A stretch of 64,000 nt of DNA from NCBI GenBank assembly GCA_003150225.1, contig QAND01000013.1:1-64000 (forward strand), written 5' to 3'. Position numbers and translations under genes: made by a program. The stretch comes from Bacillota bacterium (GTDB lineage: Bacteria > Bacillota > Clostridia > Christensenellales > QAND01). Each line of letters begins with the position of its first letter. Within the stretch, counting starts at the first letter, position 1. This document shows positions 15,938 through 24,663 of the stretch, one piece after another. Under the pieces are notes generated by a model. It saw only the letters and a list, made by a program, of their open reading frames with translations, made no database searches and was not told the DNA's origin.

Positions 15938-17119
15938 ATGAGCAATGTAAGAGCGTTCGTCAGCAAGCGGGTTGTGGATGGATACCGGATGATCCACGAT
16001 GGCGTGGTGGTCATCGCCGATGGCAAGATCCAGGCGGTGGGTGCCCAGAAAACCACCAGGATTCCTGAGGGCGCCGAAGTGGTGGACTGCGGCAACAACG
16101 TGGTCTCCCCCGGGTTGATCGATATCCACATCCATGGATGCAAGGGCCAGAGCGCCAATGAAAGCCTGGAGAATACCCTCCAGCTTTGTGAATTTGTGGC
16201 CCAGTACGGCACCACCTCCATCCTGCCTACCGTCAACAGCACCGATGGCGTCCGTTACGTCTACGAGGCCAGTGAAATCCAGAAGAAGGAAGGCTACAAG
16301 GGCGCCGCCATTCCCGGCAGCCACATGGAAGGCCCCTTCCTTTCCCCCAAAGAGCTGCCCGGCCGGCCCGAGGTGGACGCGCACCTCCTGCCCCCCACCA
16401 TTGAGAAGTTTGACGAGTTCTGGGAGGCCAGCCACGGCCAGATCAAGATGGTAGACATCGGCATCGATCGTCCTGGTGCCTTTGAGCTGACCCGGTACAT
16501 GCGGGATAAGGGCGTTGTGGTATCCATCGCCCACAGCAAATCCGGCTATGACCTCATGATGGAGGCCATGGAACACGGGGTCACCCATGCCACCCACCTC
16601 TACAACGTCATGACCGGCCTCCACCACCGGCGGCCCGGCATCACTGGCGCCTGTCTTACCAACGACATGATCAACTGTGAGTTGATCTGCGATACCCTCC
16701 ACGTCCATCCCGCCGCCATGGAAGTTGCCATCCGGTGCAAGGGCTACGACCGCATCGCCATGATCACGGATCTTTCCATGGCCGGTTTGCCGGACGGCGA
16801 CTACGAGCGTCCTGGCGGCACTACCATCACCGTAAAGGATGGCATCGCCCGGATGAAGGGTTCCGATCCCAGTCAGGACAACACCATGGCTGGATCCTGC
16901 ATTACCCAGAACGTAGGCGTGCGGAACGTCCACAAGGTATTGGGGCATCCCATTGAAGCCGCCATCCGCATGGCCACCATCTCCCCCGCCAAGATGATGG
17001 GATTGGACAGCTTTACCGGCAGCCTGGAGGTGGGCAAGGACGCCGACATCACCATTTGGGATGACGATTTCAACGCCCTTGAGACCATCGTAAAGGGCAC
17101 CACCGTCTATAAAAAATAA
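15938..17119 (+). CDS. NagA-like amidohydrolase, tandem copy 1 of 4
   Basis: A 393-residue protein of the N-acetylglucosamine-6-phosphate deacetylase family, metal-dependent cytoplasmic hydrolases that remove acetate from GlcNAc-6-P. All expected residues are visible: HIHG (H64, H66), the metal-bridging E131 in HMEGPF, H199 in AHS, H220 in HATHLYNVM, the substrate loop LHHRRPG, H255/H257 in CDTLHVHP, and catalytic D278 in ITDLSMAG. The HxH pair marks the two-metal type, as in B. subtilis rather than E. coli. AAAGGAG stands upstream of the ATG at 15938. It is the first of four consecutive paralogues with nearly identical central segments; no nagB, PTS or sugar transporter is next to them. Confidence 0.9.
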   Translation: MSNVRAFVSKRVVDGYRMIHDGVVVIADGKIQAVGAQKTTRIPEGAEVVDCGNNVVSPGLIDIHIHGCKGQSANESLENTLQLCEFVAQYGTTSILPTVNSTDGVRYVYEASEIQKKEGYKGAAIPGSHMEGPFLSPKELPGRPEVDAHLLPPTIEKFDEFWEASHGQIKMVDIGIDRPGAFELTRYMRDKGVVVSIAHSKSGYDLMMEAMEHGVTHATHLYNVMTGLHHRRPGITGACLTNDMINCELICDTLHVHPAAMEVAIRCKGYDRIAMITDLSMAGLPDGDYERPGGTTITVKDGIARMKGSDPSQDNTMAGSCITQNVGVRNVHKVLGHPIEAAIRMATISPAKMMGLDSFTGSLEVGKDADITIWDDDFNALETIVKGTTVYKK

Positions 17120-17127
17120 GCACTCAA

Positions 17128-17166
17128 CGGATATCTCCCTCTTTTGAGGGGGGTATCCGCATTTTT
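17128..17166 (+). terminator. Hairpin between NagA-like copies 1 and 2
   Basis: CGGATA...CCCTC pairs with GAGGG...TATCCG (17128-17159), followed by CATTTTTG. It looks like an intrinsic terminator, possibly partial, so copies 2-4 may be expressed less than copy 1 or from their own promoter. Confidence 0.65.
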
Positions 17167-17191
17167 GTCTTAAATCAGGAGGAACAGTCCC

Positions 17192-18370
17192 ATGAGCAAC
17201 ATTCGCGCACTAAAGAGCAAACAGGTCATCGACGGCTACCGCACCATCCATGATGGCGTTGTGGTCTACGCGGACGGCAAGATCCAGGCCGTAGGCGCCC
17301 AGAAGACCACCCCTATCCCGGAGGGAGCGGAGGTCGTCGACTACGGCGATAACGTAATCTCCCCCGGCTTTATCGACATCCACATTCACGGCTATAAGGG
17401 CCTCCGGGCCAACTCCAGCCTGGAGAACACCATGGGCCTGGCGGAGTTCATCACCCAGGGCGGTACCACCTCGTTCTTGCCCACGGTGGATTCCGTTCCC
17501 GGCGTCCGTTACGCCTATGAGGGCGCGGAGCTGCAGAAGAAGGAGGGCTACAAGGGCGCCGCCATCCGGGGCAGCCATATGGAGGGGCCCTTCCTCTCTC
17601 CCAAGAACCTGCCCGGCCGGCCCGAGGCGGATTCCAGCCTGCTGCCCCCCAGCATCGAGCTGTTTGACGAGTTCTGGGAAGCCAGTCATGGGCAGATCAA
17701 GATGGTGGACATCGGCATCGACCGCCCCGGCGCCTTTGAGCTGACCCGGCACATGCGGGACCTGGGCATCGTGGTATCCATCGCCCACAGCAAATCCGGC
17801 TATGATCTCATGATGGAGGCCATGGAGCATGGGGTCACCCACGCCACCCACCTCTACAACGTCATGACCGGCCTGCACCACCGGCGGCCCGGCATCACCG
17901 GCGCCTGCCTCACCAACGATATGATCGACTGCGAGCTGATCTGCGATACCCTCCATGTCCATCCCGCCGCCATGGAGATCGCCATCCGGTGCAAGGGCTA
18001 TGACCGCATCGCCATCATCACCGATCTGACCATGGCCGGCCTGCCGGACGGCGAGTACGTCCGCCCCGACGGCGTGGTGCTGGAGGTAAAGGGCGGCGTT
18101 TCCCGGATGAAGGGCGCCGATCCCAACCAGGACAACACCATGTCAGGCTCCTGCTTCCTCCAGAACGTAGGCGTCCGCAAGGTCCATGAGCTGGGGCATC
18201 CCCTCCACGCCGCCGTGCGGATGGCCACCATCTCCCCCGCCCGGATGATGGGACTGGATAAAGTCACCGGCAGCCTGGAGGTGGGCAAGGACGCCGACAT
18301 CGTGGTGTTCGACCCGGATGTCAACATCCTGGAGACCATCGTGAAGGGCACCACTGTCTATCAAAAGTGA
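17192..18370 (+). CDS. NagA-like amidohydrolase, tandem copy 2 of 4
   Basis: A 392-residue paralogue of copy 1 with the complete NagA ligand set: HIHG, HMEGPF, AHSKSGYD, HATHLYNVM, LHHRRPG, CDTLHVHP and ITDLTMAG. The stretch from about residue 165 to 265 is almost identical to copy 1 at protein and DNA level, while about 80-110 and 280-330 differ more. One residue is missing relative to copy 1 near KVHELGHP. AGGAGGA lies before the ATG at 17192. Copy 2 is more GC-rich at third positions than its neighbours by eye. Deacetylation of an amino-sugar phosphate is the family role; the true substrate is not known. Confidence 0.9.
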   Translation: MSNIRALKSKQVIDGYRTIHDGVVVYADGKIQAVGAQKTTPIPEGAEVVDYGDNVISPGFIDIHIHGYKGLRANSSLENTMGLAEFITQGGTTSFLPTVDSVPGVRYAYEGAELQKKEGYKGAAIRGSHMEGPFLSPKNLPGRPEADSSLLPPSIELFDEFWEASHGQIKMVDIGIDRPGAFELTRHMRDLGIVVSIAHSKSGYDLMMEAMEHGVTHATHLYNVMTGLHHRRPGITGACLTNDMIDCELICDTLHVHPAAMEIAIRCKGYDRIAIITDLTMAGLPDGEYVRPDGVVLEVKGGVSRMKGADPNQDNTMSGSCFLQNVGVRKVHELGHPLHAAVRMATISPARMMGLDKVTGSLEVGKDADIVVFDPDVNILETIVKGTTVYQK

Positions 18371-18384
18371 CCAACCATACCCTG

Positions 18385-18488
18385 GGTTCATGAAGTGAAC
18401 CAGTGCGGCATGGCGTACTGCGTCTAAAGTGATGAAAGAACCAGAATCAATCACCTTCTCCGCCCAAGTGGTTTTATCCCTTGGGCGG
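18385..18488 (+). promoter_or_regulatory. Structured leader before NagA-like copy 3
   Basis: Two hairpins precede the ribosome binding site of copy 3: GGTTCA-TGAAG-TGAACC (18385-18401), and a nine-base stem CCGCCCAAG/CTTGGGCGG (18460-18488) ending just before AAGGAGG. There is no T-run, so translational control, RNA stability or processing fits better than termination. Confidence 0.45.
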
Positions 18489-18510
18489 TCAAAGTAAGGA
18501 GGAATCAAAA

Positions 18511-19692
18511 ATGAGTAAGATACGCGTGTTGAAGAGTTCTCGAGTGGTGGATGGCTACCGTACCATCCGCGACGGTGTTGTGGTTTACCAGGATGGCAAG
18601 ATCCAGGCCGTAGGCGCACAGAAGACCACCCCCATTCCAGATGGTGCCGAGGTGGTGGACTATGGCGATAACATCATTTGTCCCGGCTTTATCGACATTC
18701 ATCTCCACGGCTGCAAAGGCGAGGCCGCAATGGAAAGCCTCCGCAACACCAAGCAGTTATCGGATTTTGTCGCCCAGTATGGCACCACCTCCATCCTGCC
18801 CACCGGCCGGAACTTCAGCGTGGTGGATTATGCCTACCAGATGATGGAGGTTCAGAAGAAGGAAGGCTATACCGGCGCAGCCATCGCGGGCAGTCACATG
18901 GAAGGCCCCTTCTATCCTCCGAAAAATCTGCCGGGACGGCCCGATGTGGATGCGGGCATCATCCCTCCCGATATCGATAAATTCAACGAGGCCTGGGAAT
19001 TGAGCCATGGCACCGTTAAGCTTCTGGATCTAGGTGTTGAGCTTCCCGGTGCCTTTGAACTGGCCCGGCATGCTAGAGACCTGGGCATTCTTGTGGCCTG
19101 TGCCCATAGTAAAGCGGGGTACGACGCCATGATCGAAGGCATAGAGCATGGCATCACCCATGCCACCCATCTTTATAACGTCATGACTGGCCTTCACCAT
19201 CGGCGGCCCGGCATCACCGGCGCGGCCCTGACCTCCGACATGATGACCTGTGAACTGATCTGCGACACCTATCACGTCCACCCCGCCGCTATGGAGATTG
19301 CCATCCGGTGCAAGGGCTACGACAGAATCGCCATCGTCACCGACCTCTCTATGGCCGGCATTCCCGACGGCGAATATGTAAAGCCCGGCGGCGTAGCTGT
19401 GGTGGTTAAAGACGGCGTCTGTCGGTTCAAGGGGTCTGACCCCAGCCAAGACAACACCATGAGCGGCTCCTGCTTCACCCAGAACGTAGGCGTACGCAAC
19501 GTCCATAAGCTCCTGGGGCATCCGCTCCACGCAGCCATCCGCATGGCTACCATCTCCCCCGCTAAGATGATTGGAATCGACTCCTTCACCGGCAGTCTGG
19601 AGGTGGGCAAGGATGCCGACATCGCTGTGTTTGACGACGATTTCAACTCCTTGGAAACCATCGTAAAGGGCACCTCCGTTTATCAGAAATAG
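18511..19692 (+). CDS. NagA-like amidohydrolase, tandem copy 3 of 4
   Basis: A 393-residue paralogue and the most divergent of the four in its middle (TGRNFSVVDYAYQMMEVQ and GTVKLLDLGVELPG replace the segments shared by copies 1, 2 and 4). All metal and catalytic residues remain: HLHG, HMEGPF, AHSKAGYD, HATHLYNVM, LHHRRPG, CDTYHVHP and VTDLSMAG. The loop after EGPF is FYPPKNLPGRP instead of FLSPK, which may change the sugar pocket. The start at 18511 with AAGGAGG is clearly better than an in-frame ATG 30 bases upstream. The structured 140-base leader suggests separate control within the array. Confidence 0.9.
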   Translation: MSKIRVLKSSRVVDGYRTIRDGVVVYQDGKIQAVGAQKTTPIPDGAEVVDYGDNIICPGFIDIHLHGCKGEAAMESLRNTKQLSDFVAQYGTTSILPTGRNFSVVDYAYQMMEVQKKEGYTGAAIAGSHMEGPFYPPKNLPGRPDVDAGIIPPDIDKFNEAWELSHGTVKLLDLGVELPGAFELARHARDLGILVACAHSKAGYDAMIEGIEHGITHATHLYNVMTGLHHRRPGITGAALTSDMMTCELICDTYHVHPAAMEIAIRCKGYDRIAIVTDLSMAGIPDGEYVKPGGVAVVVKDGVCRFKGSDPSQDNTMSGSCFTQNVGVRNVHKLLGHPLHAAIRMATISPAKMIGIDSFTGSLEVGKDADIAVFDDDFNSLETIVKGTSVYQK

Positions 19693-19793
19693 CCGGCTGG
19701 TGTCCCACCCCAGTGCCGCAAAGGAAAACGGTTCCTTGGGAATTGTTCAATTCGGCGGTACAAAACCATTATTTTTTATGAGGAGTTGATTCC

Positions 19794-20972
19794 ATGAGTA
19801 ACATACGCGCTCTTAAAAGTACCCGTGTGGTGGATGGTTACCGCACCATTCACGATGGCGTTGTCCTTTACCAGGACGGCAAGATTCAGGCTGTGGGCGC
19901 TCAGAAAACCACCCCCATTCCGGAGGGCGCCGAGGTGGTGGACTATGGCGACAAAATCGTTGCGCCTGGGCTCATCGACATCCATATTCACGGCTACCAA
20001 AGCAAGATGTGCGGCAGCAGCCTGGAGAATACCCTGGGCCTGGCGGAGTATGCCGCCAAAGCCGGTGTGGCCAATATCCTGCCCACCTCTTCTACGGTGG
20101 AGGGCGTAGGATACGCCTATGAGGCCAGCGAGATCCAGAAAAAAGAGGGATACAAAGGCGCGGCCATCCCTGGCAGCCATATGGAAGGCCCCTTCCTCTC
20201 CCCCAAGAACATTCCCGGCCTGGAGGCCCAGGACGCCGATATCCTGCCCCCTAGCATTGAAACCTTTGATCAGTTCTGGAAGGCCAGCCATGGCCAGGTC
20301 CGGCTGGTAGATATCGGCATCGACCAACCCGGCGCTTTTGAGCTGACACGGCACCTTCGGGATCTGGGCGTGCTGGTATCCATCGCCCACAGCAAATCCG
20401 GCTATGATCTTATGATGGAAGCCATCGATCACGGGGTAACCCACGCTACCCATCTTTATAACGTCATGACTGGCCTTCACCATCGGCGGCCCGGCATCAC
20501 CGGCGCTTGTCTCGTAAACGATGTGGTTTCCTGCGAGCTCATTGGCGATACCTACCATGTCCATCCCGCCGCTATGGATGTAGCCATCCGGTGTAAAGGG
20601 TATGACAAGATCGCCCTGATTTCCGATCATCTTATGGGGGGACTACCGGATGGAGATTATGATTTGCCCTTGGGTTCCATCACCGTGAAGGATGGCCTCT
20701 CACGGGTGAAGGGCGCGGACCCCAACCAGGATAACACCATCGCCGGCTCCTGTTTCCTCAGCAACGTTGGAGTGCGCACGGTGGTTCAGGTACTGGGGTA
20801 TCCGCTCCATGCCGCCATCCGCATGGCCACTATCTCCCCCGCCAAGATGGTAAAGATCGATTCCTTTACCGGCAGCCTGGAGGTAGGCAAGGATGCCGAT
20901 ATTGCCGTCTTTGACGACGATTTCAACGCTCTTGAGACCATTGTAAAGGGCACCACCGTCTATAAAAAATAG
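19794..20972 (+). CDS. NagA-like amidohydrolase, tandem copy 4 of 4
   Basis: A 392-residue paralogue, last in the array. The ligand set is kept (HIHG, HMEGPF, AHSKSGYD, HATHLYNVM, LHHRRPG, GDTYHVHP). Two positions next to the active site differ from the other three: the catalytic aspartate segment reads ISDHLMGGLPDG instead of ITDLSMAG, and GDT replaces CDT. The post-EGPF loop NIPGLEAQDAD also differs from NLPGRPEAD. ATGAGGAG precedes the ATG. A strong bidirectional terminator follows. No obvious terminator separates it from copy 3, so those two are probably co-transcribed. Confidence 0.9.
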   Translation: MSNIRALKSTRVVDGYRTIHDGVVLYQDGKIQAVGAQKTTPIPEGAEVVDYGDKIVAPGLIDIHIHGYQSKMCGSSLENTLGLAEYAAKAGVANILPTSSTVEGVGYAYEASEIQKKEGYKGAAIPGSHMEGPFLSPKNIPGLEAQDADILPPSIETFDQFWKASHGQVRLVDIGIDQPGAFELTRHLRDLGVLVSIAHSKSGYDLMMEAIDHGVTHATHLYNVMTGLHHRRPGITGACLVNDVVSCELIGDTYHVHPAAMDVAIRCKGYDKIALISDHLMGGLPDGDYDLPLGSITVKDGLSRVKGADPNQDNTIAGSCFLSNVGVRTVVQVLGYPLHAAIRMATISPAKMVKIDSFTGSLEVGKDADIAVFDDDFNALETIVKGTTVYKK

Positions 20973-20996
20973 TGCCGCTAATCGGTAGAATAAGTT

Positions 20997-21038
20997 ATGT
21001 AAAAAGCCCGCCGGCATCAACCGGCGGGCTTTTTACAT
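20997..21038. terminator. Bidirectional terminator between the NagA-like array and the MMPL operon
   Basis: ATGTAAAAAGCCCGCCGG pairs with its exact complement around CATCAA, with A/T runs at both ends. It serves converging units on both strands. Confidence 0.93.
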
Positions 21039-21049
21039 ATGCGGCTCCC

Positions 21050-22540
21050 TTATTCCGCAGGAACCGTAATGGCATCGGTGGTCAGCAGGAATTGAACCGA
21101 ACGGGGCACGATTTTTCCTGGGGCGGCAAAGGATACGATCTCCCCTTCTCCCAGATTGCCAAACTGATCGAAAACCGAGGTAGCTTCCTGAATGCCGTTT
21201 CGGATGCCGGTCTGCCCATCGATAAGCTTCTGAACCTGCCCGGGCAGTCCCAGGATGTTGCTATGGAGAGAGCTAAGGCCATCTCGCAGCTCCCCAACGC
21301 CGGCGGCCAGGCCATCAGCACCGGCGGCCAGCTCTTTGCCTGCGGATACGGCATCATCCATCTTACCCAGGTCATCCGCCAAGGCCGACAGCTGCCCAAA
21401 CAGCGTTTGGAACTGCTCAAGCTGGCCAGACATCCCCTCCAACTGGGTTTGAATCCCCTGAATGCTCTGAAGGATCTGCACTTTCTCCTGTCCATCGGGA
21501 AGCTGCATAGCCAGCTGACCCATGGAACCCAGGATCCCTGCCAATCCGGTTTTCAACCCGTCAAAATCGGGAGGATTCTGCGCCGCCCCCTCCAACGCCT
21601 GGATGATAGGCGCAAGATCGGCGATGCTCTGCTCCAACCCATCCGCATACTGGTGAAGGCCGCTTGCCAAGCCATCGGCTCCGGACTTGATGGAGTTGGC
21701 TCCATCCTTGAGCTGTCCAACCCCGGTACCAAGACTGCCTAGGCCATTTTTCAACTGCTGAGTCCCACTGATGATCTGATCCTGACCGTCCTTAAGCTGA
21801 TTGATTCCATCCCGAATGGTATTGAGATCGGTGCCCAGGATCCCGGAAACATCGCTCTGGGAACAGGTAGCCATGATGGAATCCATGTGAAACTCCTTGG
21901 CTATAAAGGAAACGGTATACTCGGCCTCACTGCCGGGCATCGCCATATAGGCCAGGGTGGCGGTCTTCCCGGAGATCACCTTCGCCATGGCGCCAGGTGC
22001 GGCCACATCGGAAGCCATCGATAGATCCAGGGGCACCTGTACCTGGCACATAAAGTTATTCTGAAAATAGGTTTGGGCATCGGGGTTGGTCTTAATGGAG
22101 AGGGTCATCTCCACCTTTCCGCTTTTCCCTGCCAGCTCTTCGGGGCTGATGGGCTCCCCATCCAAGGCGTAAGACACCGTCATATGGAAGGGAATCTGTC
22201 CATTTTCCACCTTGCCCTGGTAGTAGAATCCCTCGGGATAGGCGTCCAAGTTCCAGGTGAGCTTATCCCCATCCTGGACGGGGCTCTCCCCCCCTGAAAG
22301 ATTTACGATGTCGCTGTAACTTCCATAGTCCTCATAGGATCCCAGCTTGCCGGCCTCCAGGCGGTTCACCACGATGGTCTCCTTGGCTTCTCCAGCGCTG
22401 GTAAGGGTTACATATACCGTCTCATCTTTAACAACGGTTTGTGGATCGTACTCCGCAGGCGCTTCCTGGGCCAGAACGGGTAGGCAGACCAAGGAGAGAG
22501 AGATGGCCAGAGCAATGGCCGAATACCAAAGTTTTTTCAT
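21050..22540 (-). CDS. Exported LxxG-repeat coiled-coil protein (YhgE/Pip-like N-terminal type)
   Basis: A 496-residue exported protein. A signal peptide (about 1-24, ending VLAQE) is followed by a beta-rich domain to about 240. A long helical region then runs to about 460 with heptad-like Leu-x-x-Gly repeats such as INQLKDGQDQIISGTQQLKNG and ADGLASGLHQYADGL, typical of YhgE/Pip-type proteins. Unlike full YhgE, no set of C-terminal membrane helices is visible. The gene overlaps the MMPL transporter gene by four bases (ATGA), so the two are translationally coupled. The pairing suggests a periplasm-side accessory of the efflux pump, but the mechanism is unknown. Confidence 0.8.
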   Translation of the reverse strand: MKKLWYSAIALAISLSLVCLPVLAQEAPAEYDPQTVVKDETVYVTLTSAGEAKETIVVNRLEAGKLGSYEDYGSYSDIVNLSGGESPVQDGDKLTWNLDAYPEGFYYQGKVENGQIPFHMTVSYALDGEPISPEELAGKSGKVEMTLSIKTNPDAQTYFQNNFMCQVQVPLDLSMASDVAAPGAMAKVISGKTATLAYMAMPGSEAEYTVSFIAKEFHMDSIMATCSQSDVSGILGTDLNTIRDGINQLKDGQDQIISGTQQLKNGLGSLGTGVGQLKDGANSIKSGADGLASGLHQYADGLEQSIADLAPIIQALEGAAQNPPDFDGLKTGLAGILGSMGQLAMQLPDGQEKVQILQSIQGIQTQLEGMSGQLEQFQTLFGQLSALADDLGKMDDAVSAGKELAAGADGLAAGVGELRDGLSSLHSNILGLPGQVQKLIDGQTGIRNGIQEATSVFDQFGNLGEGEIVSFAAPGKIVPRSVQFLLTTDAITVPAE

Positions 22541-24660
22541 AGGGATTCCACTTCCTTTTCCATTGCGGGCTGTTCCCCCTGTTGGGATGGCCCATGGGAT
22601 TTTTTACGCAGGGACCAGGTGGTCCGATGAATGATCTTGTCACAAAGGGCTAATAGCGGCGGCAGCAGCACCAATACCAGTAACCCCGAAAGGAAAGCGC
22701 CGCGGCCGATCAACAGGCCAATCTCCTTTACCGCGGAGATGCTGGAGATAAAATACTCACCCATGCCGGCCACAGTGAGAATGAAGCTGCTGATGAGAAT
22801 GGATCCCCCCGCCGCTTTAATGGCCGAGGTAGCCGCTTCCTTGGGGGGAACTAAGGCCCGCCGGAATTCCAGATACCGATCGGACATCAAGATCGCGTAA
22901 TCGATGGTTGCCCCCAGCTGTATGGAGCTGACCACCAGATACCCGATGAAGGTGAGGCTCACCCCTTGGAAATAGGGTACGCTCATGTTGATCCAGACGG
23001 AAAGCTGAATCACCGCCACCAGCAACACCGGCAGGGACACAGACCGGAAGGTAAACAGGATGATCAGCGCTACCGCCAGGATGGAAAACCAGTTGACCAC
23101 CAGGTTATCCCGACTGACGGTATCCTTGATATCCGCGATGCTGGAGGCCATGCCCGCCATATTCCAGGTATCTGGGTAATGGGCTTGACACAGCTGCTTG
23201 ATCTCCTCCACGGCGGCAAACATCTCGGGGCTCTCCTCCACGATGTTTAGATTGACAATCAAACGAACGGAGCTCTCGGATTGGAAGTTATCCAACACCG
23301 CCGCGGGAAGGATTTCCCGGGGTAGGGTGGGATCAACCATGGTGGTGAGGCTTTGAACCGATCCCACATAGGGAAGCTGGGACAACTGCTCTCCTAACGC
23401 GATCTCCTCGGCAATATCCCCCCGGGGCACGATGATCAGCATCTGCTGGCTCAAATCAAAACGTTCCTCAATCCGCGCGGCATCCTGTCCGCCCTGGCCC
23501 TCGCCGGAGCTGACGGAGGTATCCCCATAAAGAAAATGGTTGTTGCTCTGGGCCAGGAACACCGGTACCGCGATCACCAAAGCCAGGGCGATCACCAGAT
23601 AGCGGATCTTCATGATGCCCCTGCCCAAGCCGTCAAAGGTGCGCAGAATGGGTTTATGCCGGGTGCGGTTGATGAGGCCGCTTGCAAACTTTAGGATCAC
23701 CGGCATCACCAGGATACAGCCCAATAGGCTAAAGAGCACGCCCTTGGCCAACACAAAGCCAATATCTGCACCGATGGCGTACTGCATGAAAACCAGAGCC
23801 AGGAATCCGGCGATGGTGGTTAAGCTGCTGGCGGATATGGAGGTAATGGCTTTCTTGGTAGCCCGGACGATGGCGGTATCCACATCCTTGCAGACGTCCA
23901 GTTCCTCCAAATACCGGTGCATCAAGAAAATGGAGTAGTCCAGGGACACCGCCAGCTGCAGCAGTGCTGCCATAGACTGGGTAATATAGCTGATCTCTCC
24001 AAAGATGAGATTGCTCCCCATATTGACCAGGATGGAGATACCGATGACCAAAAGGTACAAAAAGGGCTCCACCCAGGAATAGGCGGCGATCATCAGAAGC
24101 ACCACACAGATGGGCACCACCACGGCCGCTGCGGTAAAGACCTCGCTCTTTACCATCTCACGATTTAGCCGGTTGCTCTCGGCCGTTCCGCTGATGGCTC
24201 CTTTCTCTCCGATGATGGAGCGGATCTCCTCCAAAGCTTCCCCAGAGGAAAGGCTGTAATCATCCCCAACAAATTGAACGGTAAACAGGGCGGCCCCATC
24301 CTTATAGTAGGGCTCTACCACCTCATTGCCCAGGGTGGACAGAGGCTTTGTCACATCGGCCATATCGTCCAGCCAAAGGACGGAAGATACCCCCTCAACC
24401 TCCTGGATCCTTTTTTTCAGATCAAGCGCTTGGCTGATGGAGACATCCTCCACCATCACCGAAGCGGTTCCCGGAAAGCTGAATTCCTCCTCCAGCTTGT
24501 GCACTCCCTGGGCCGTTACGGAATCCTCCGGCAGGTATTTGGCCATATCGTAGTTGACGCCTACCTGGAGCATCAACAGCGCCATAGCGCCACATAGGAT
24601 CAATACCGCAAAGGCCACTAGCTTCCGATGTCGAAGCAGCCATTTTACCATGTTTTCCAT
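22537..24660 (-). CDS. MMPL/RND-type export protein
   Basis: A 707-residue member of the MMPL/YdfJ family of proton-driven membrane exporters. Two repeated halves are visible. Each starts with a single helix and a large extracellular loop (about 35-170 and 375-530), followed by a five-helix bundle, for example SMAALLQLAVSLDYSIFLMHRYLEE and VVSSIQLGATIDYAILMSDRYLEF, which carry the conserved DYxIxxxxRYxEE motif. Family substrates are lipids, peptides or hydrophobic drugs. It lies three bases after the TetR gene and overlaps the LxxG-protein gene, forming one operon that TetR probably represses. Confidence 0.92.
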   Translation of the reverse strand: MENMVKWLLRHRKLVAFAVLILCGAMALLMLQVGVNYDMAKYLPEDSVTAQGVHKLEEEFSFPGTASVMVEDVSISQALDLKKRIQEVEGVSSVLWLDDMADVTKPLSTLGNEVVEPYYKDGAALFTVQFVGDDYSLSSGEALEEIRSIIGEKGAISGTAESNRLNREMVKSEVFTAAAVVVPICVVLLMIAAYSWVEPFLYLLVIGISILVNMGSNLIFGEISYITQSMAALLQLAVSLDYSIFLMHRYLEELDVCKDVDTAIVRATKKAITSISASSLTTIAGFLALVFMQYAIGADIGFVLAKGVLFSLLGCILVMPVILKFASGLINRTRHKPILRTFDGLGRGIMKIRYLVIALALVIAVPVFLAQSNNHFLYGDTSVSSGEGQGGQDAARIEERFDLSQQMLIIVPRGDIAEEIALGEQLSQLPYVGSVQSLTTMVDPTLPREILPAAVLDNFQSESSVRLIVNLNIVEESPEMFAAVEEIKQLCQAHYPDTWNMAGMASSIADIKDTVSRDNLVVNWFSILAVALIILFTFRSVSLPVLLVAVIQLSVWINMSVPYFQGVSLTFIGYLVVSSIQLGATIDYAILMSDRYLEFRRALVPPKEAATSAIKAAGGSILISSFILTVAGMGEYFISSISAVKEIGLLIGRGAFLSGLLVLVLLPPLLALCDKIIHRTTWSLRKKSHGPSQQGEQPAMEKEVESL

Positions 24661-24663
24661 GGA

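Noticed and set aside
15737-16948. A 403-codon minus-strand frame opposite the first NagA-like gene
   Set aside because: It is the mirror of a GC-rich coding sequence; similar frames lie opposite copies 2-4, it has no binding site, and it covers the serine dehydratase terminator.
15938-20972. The four NagA-like genes as an assembly duplication
   Set aside because: The copies differ throughout, have different intergenic regions and different indels, so they are real paralogues.
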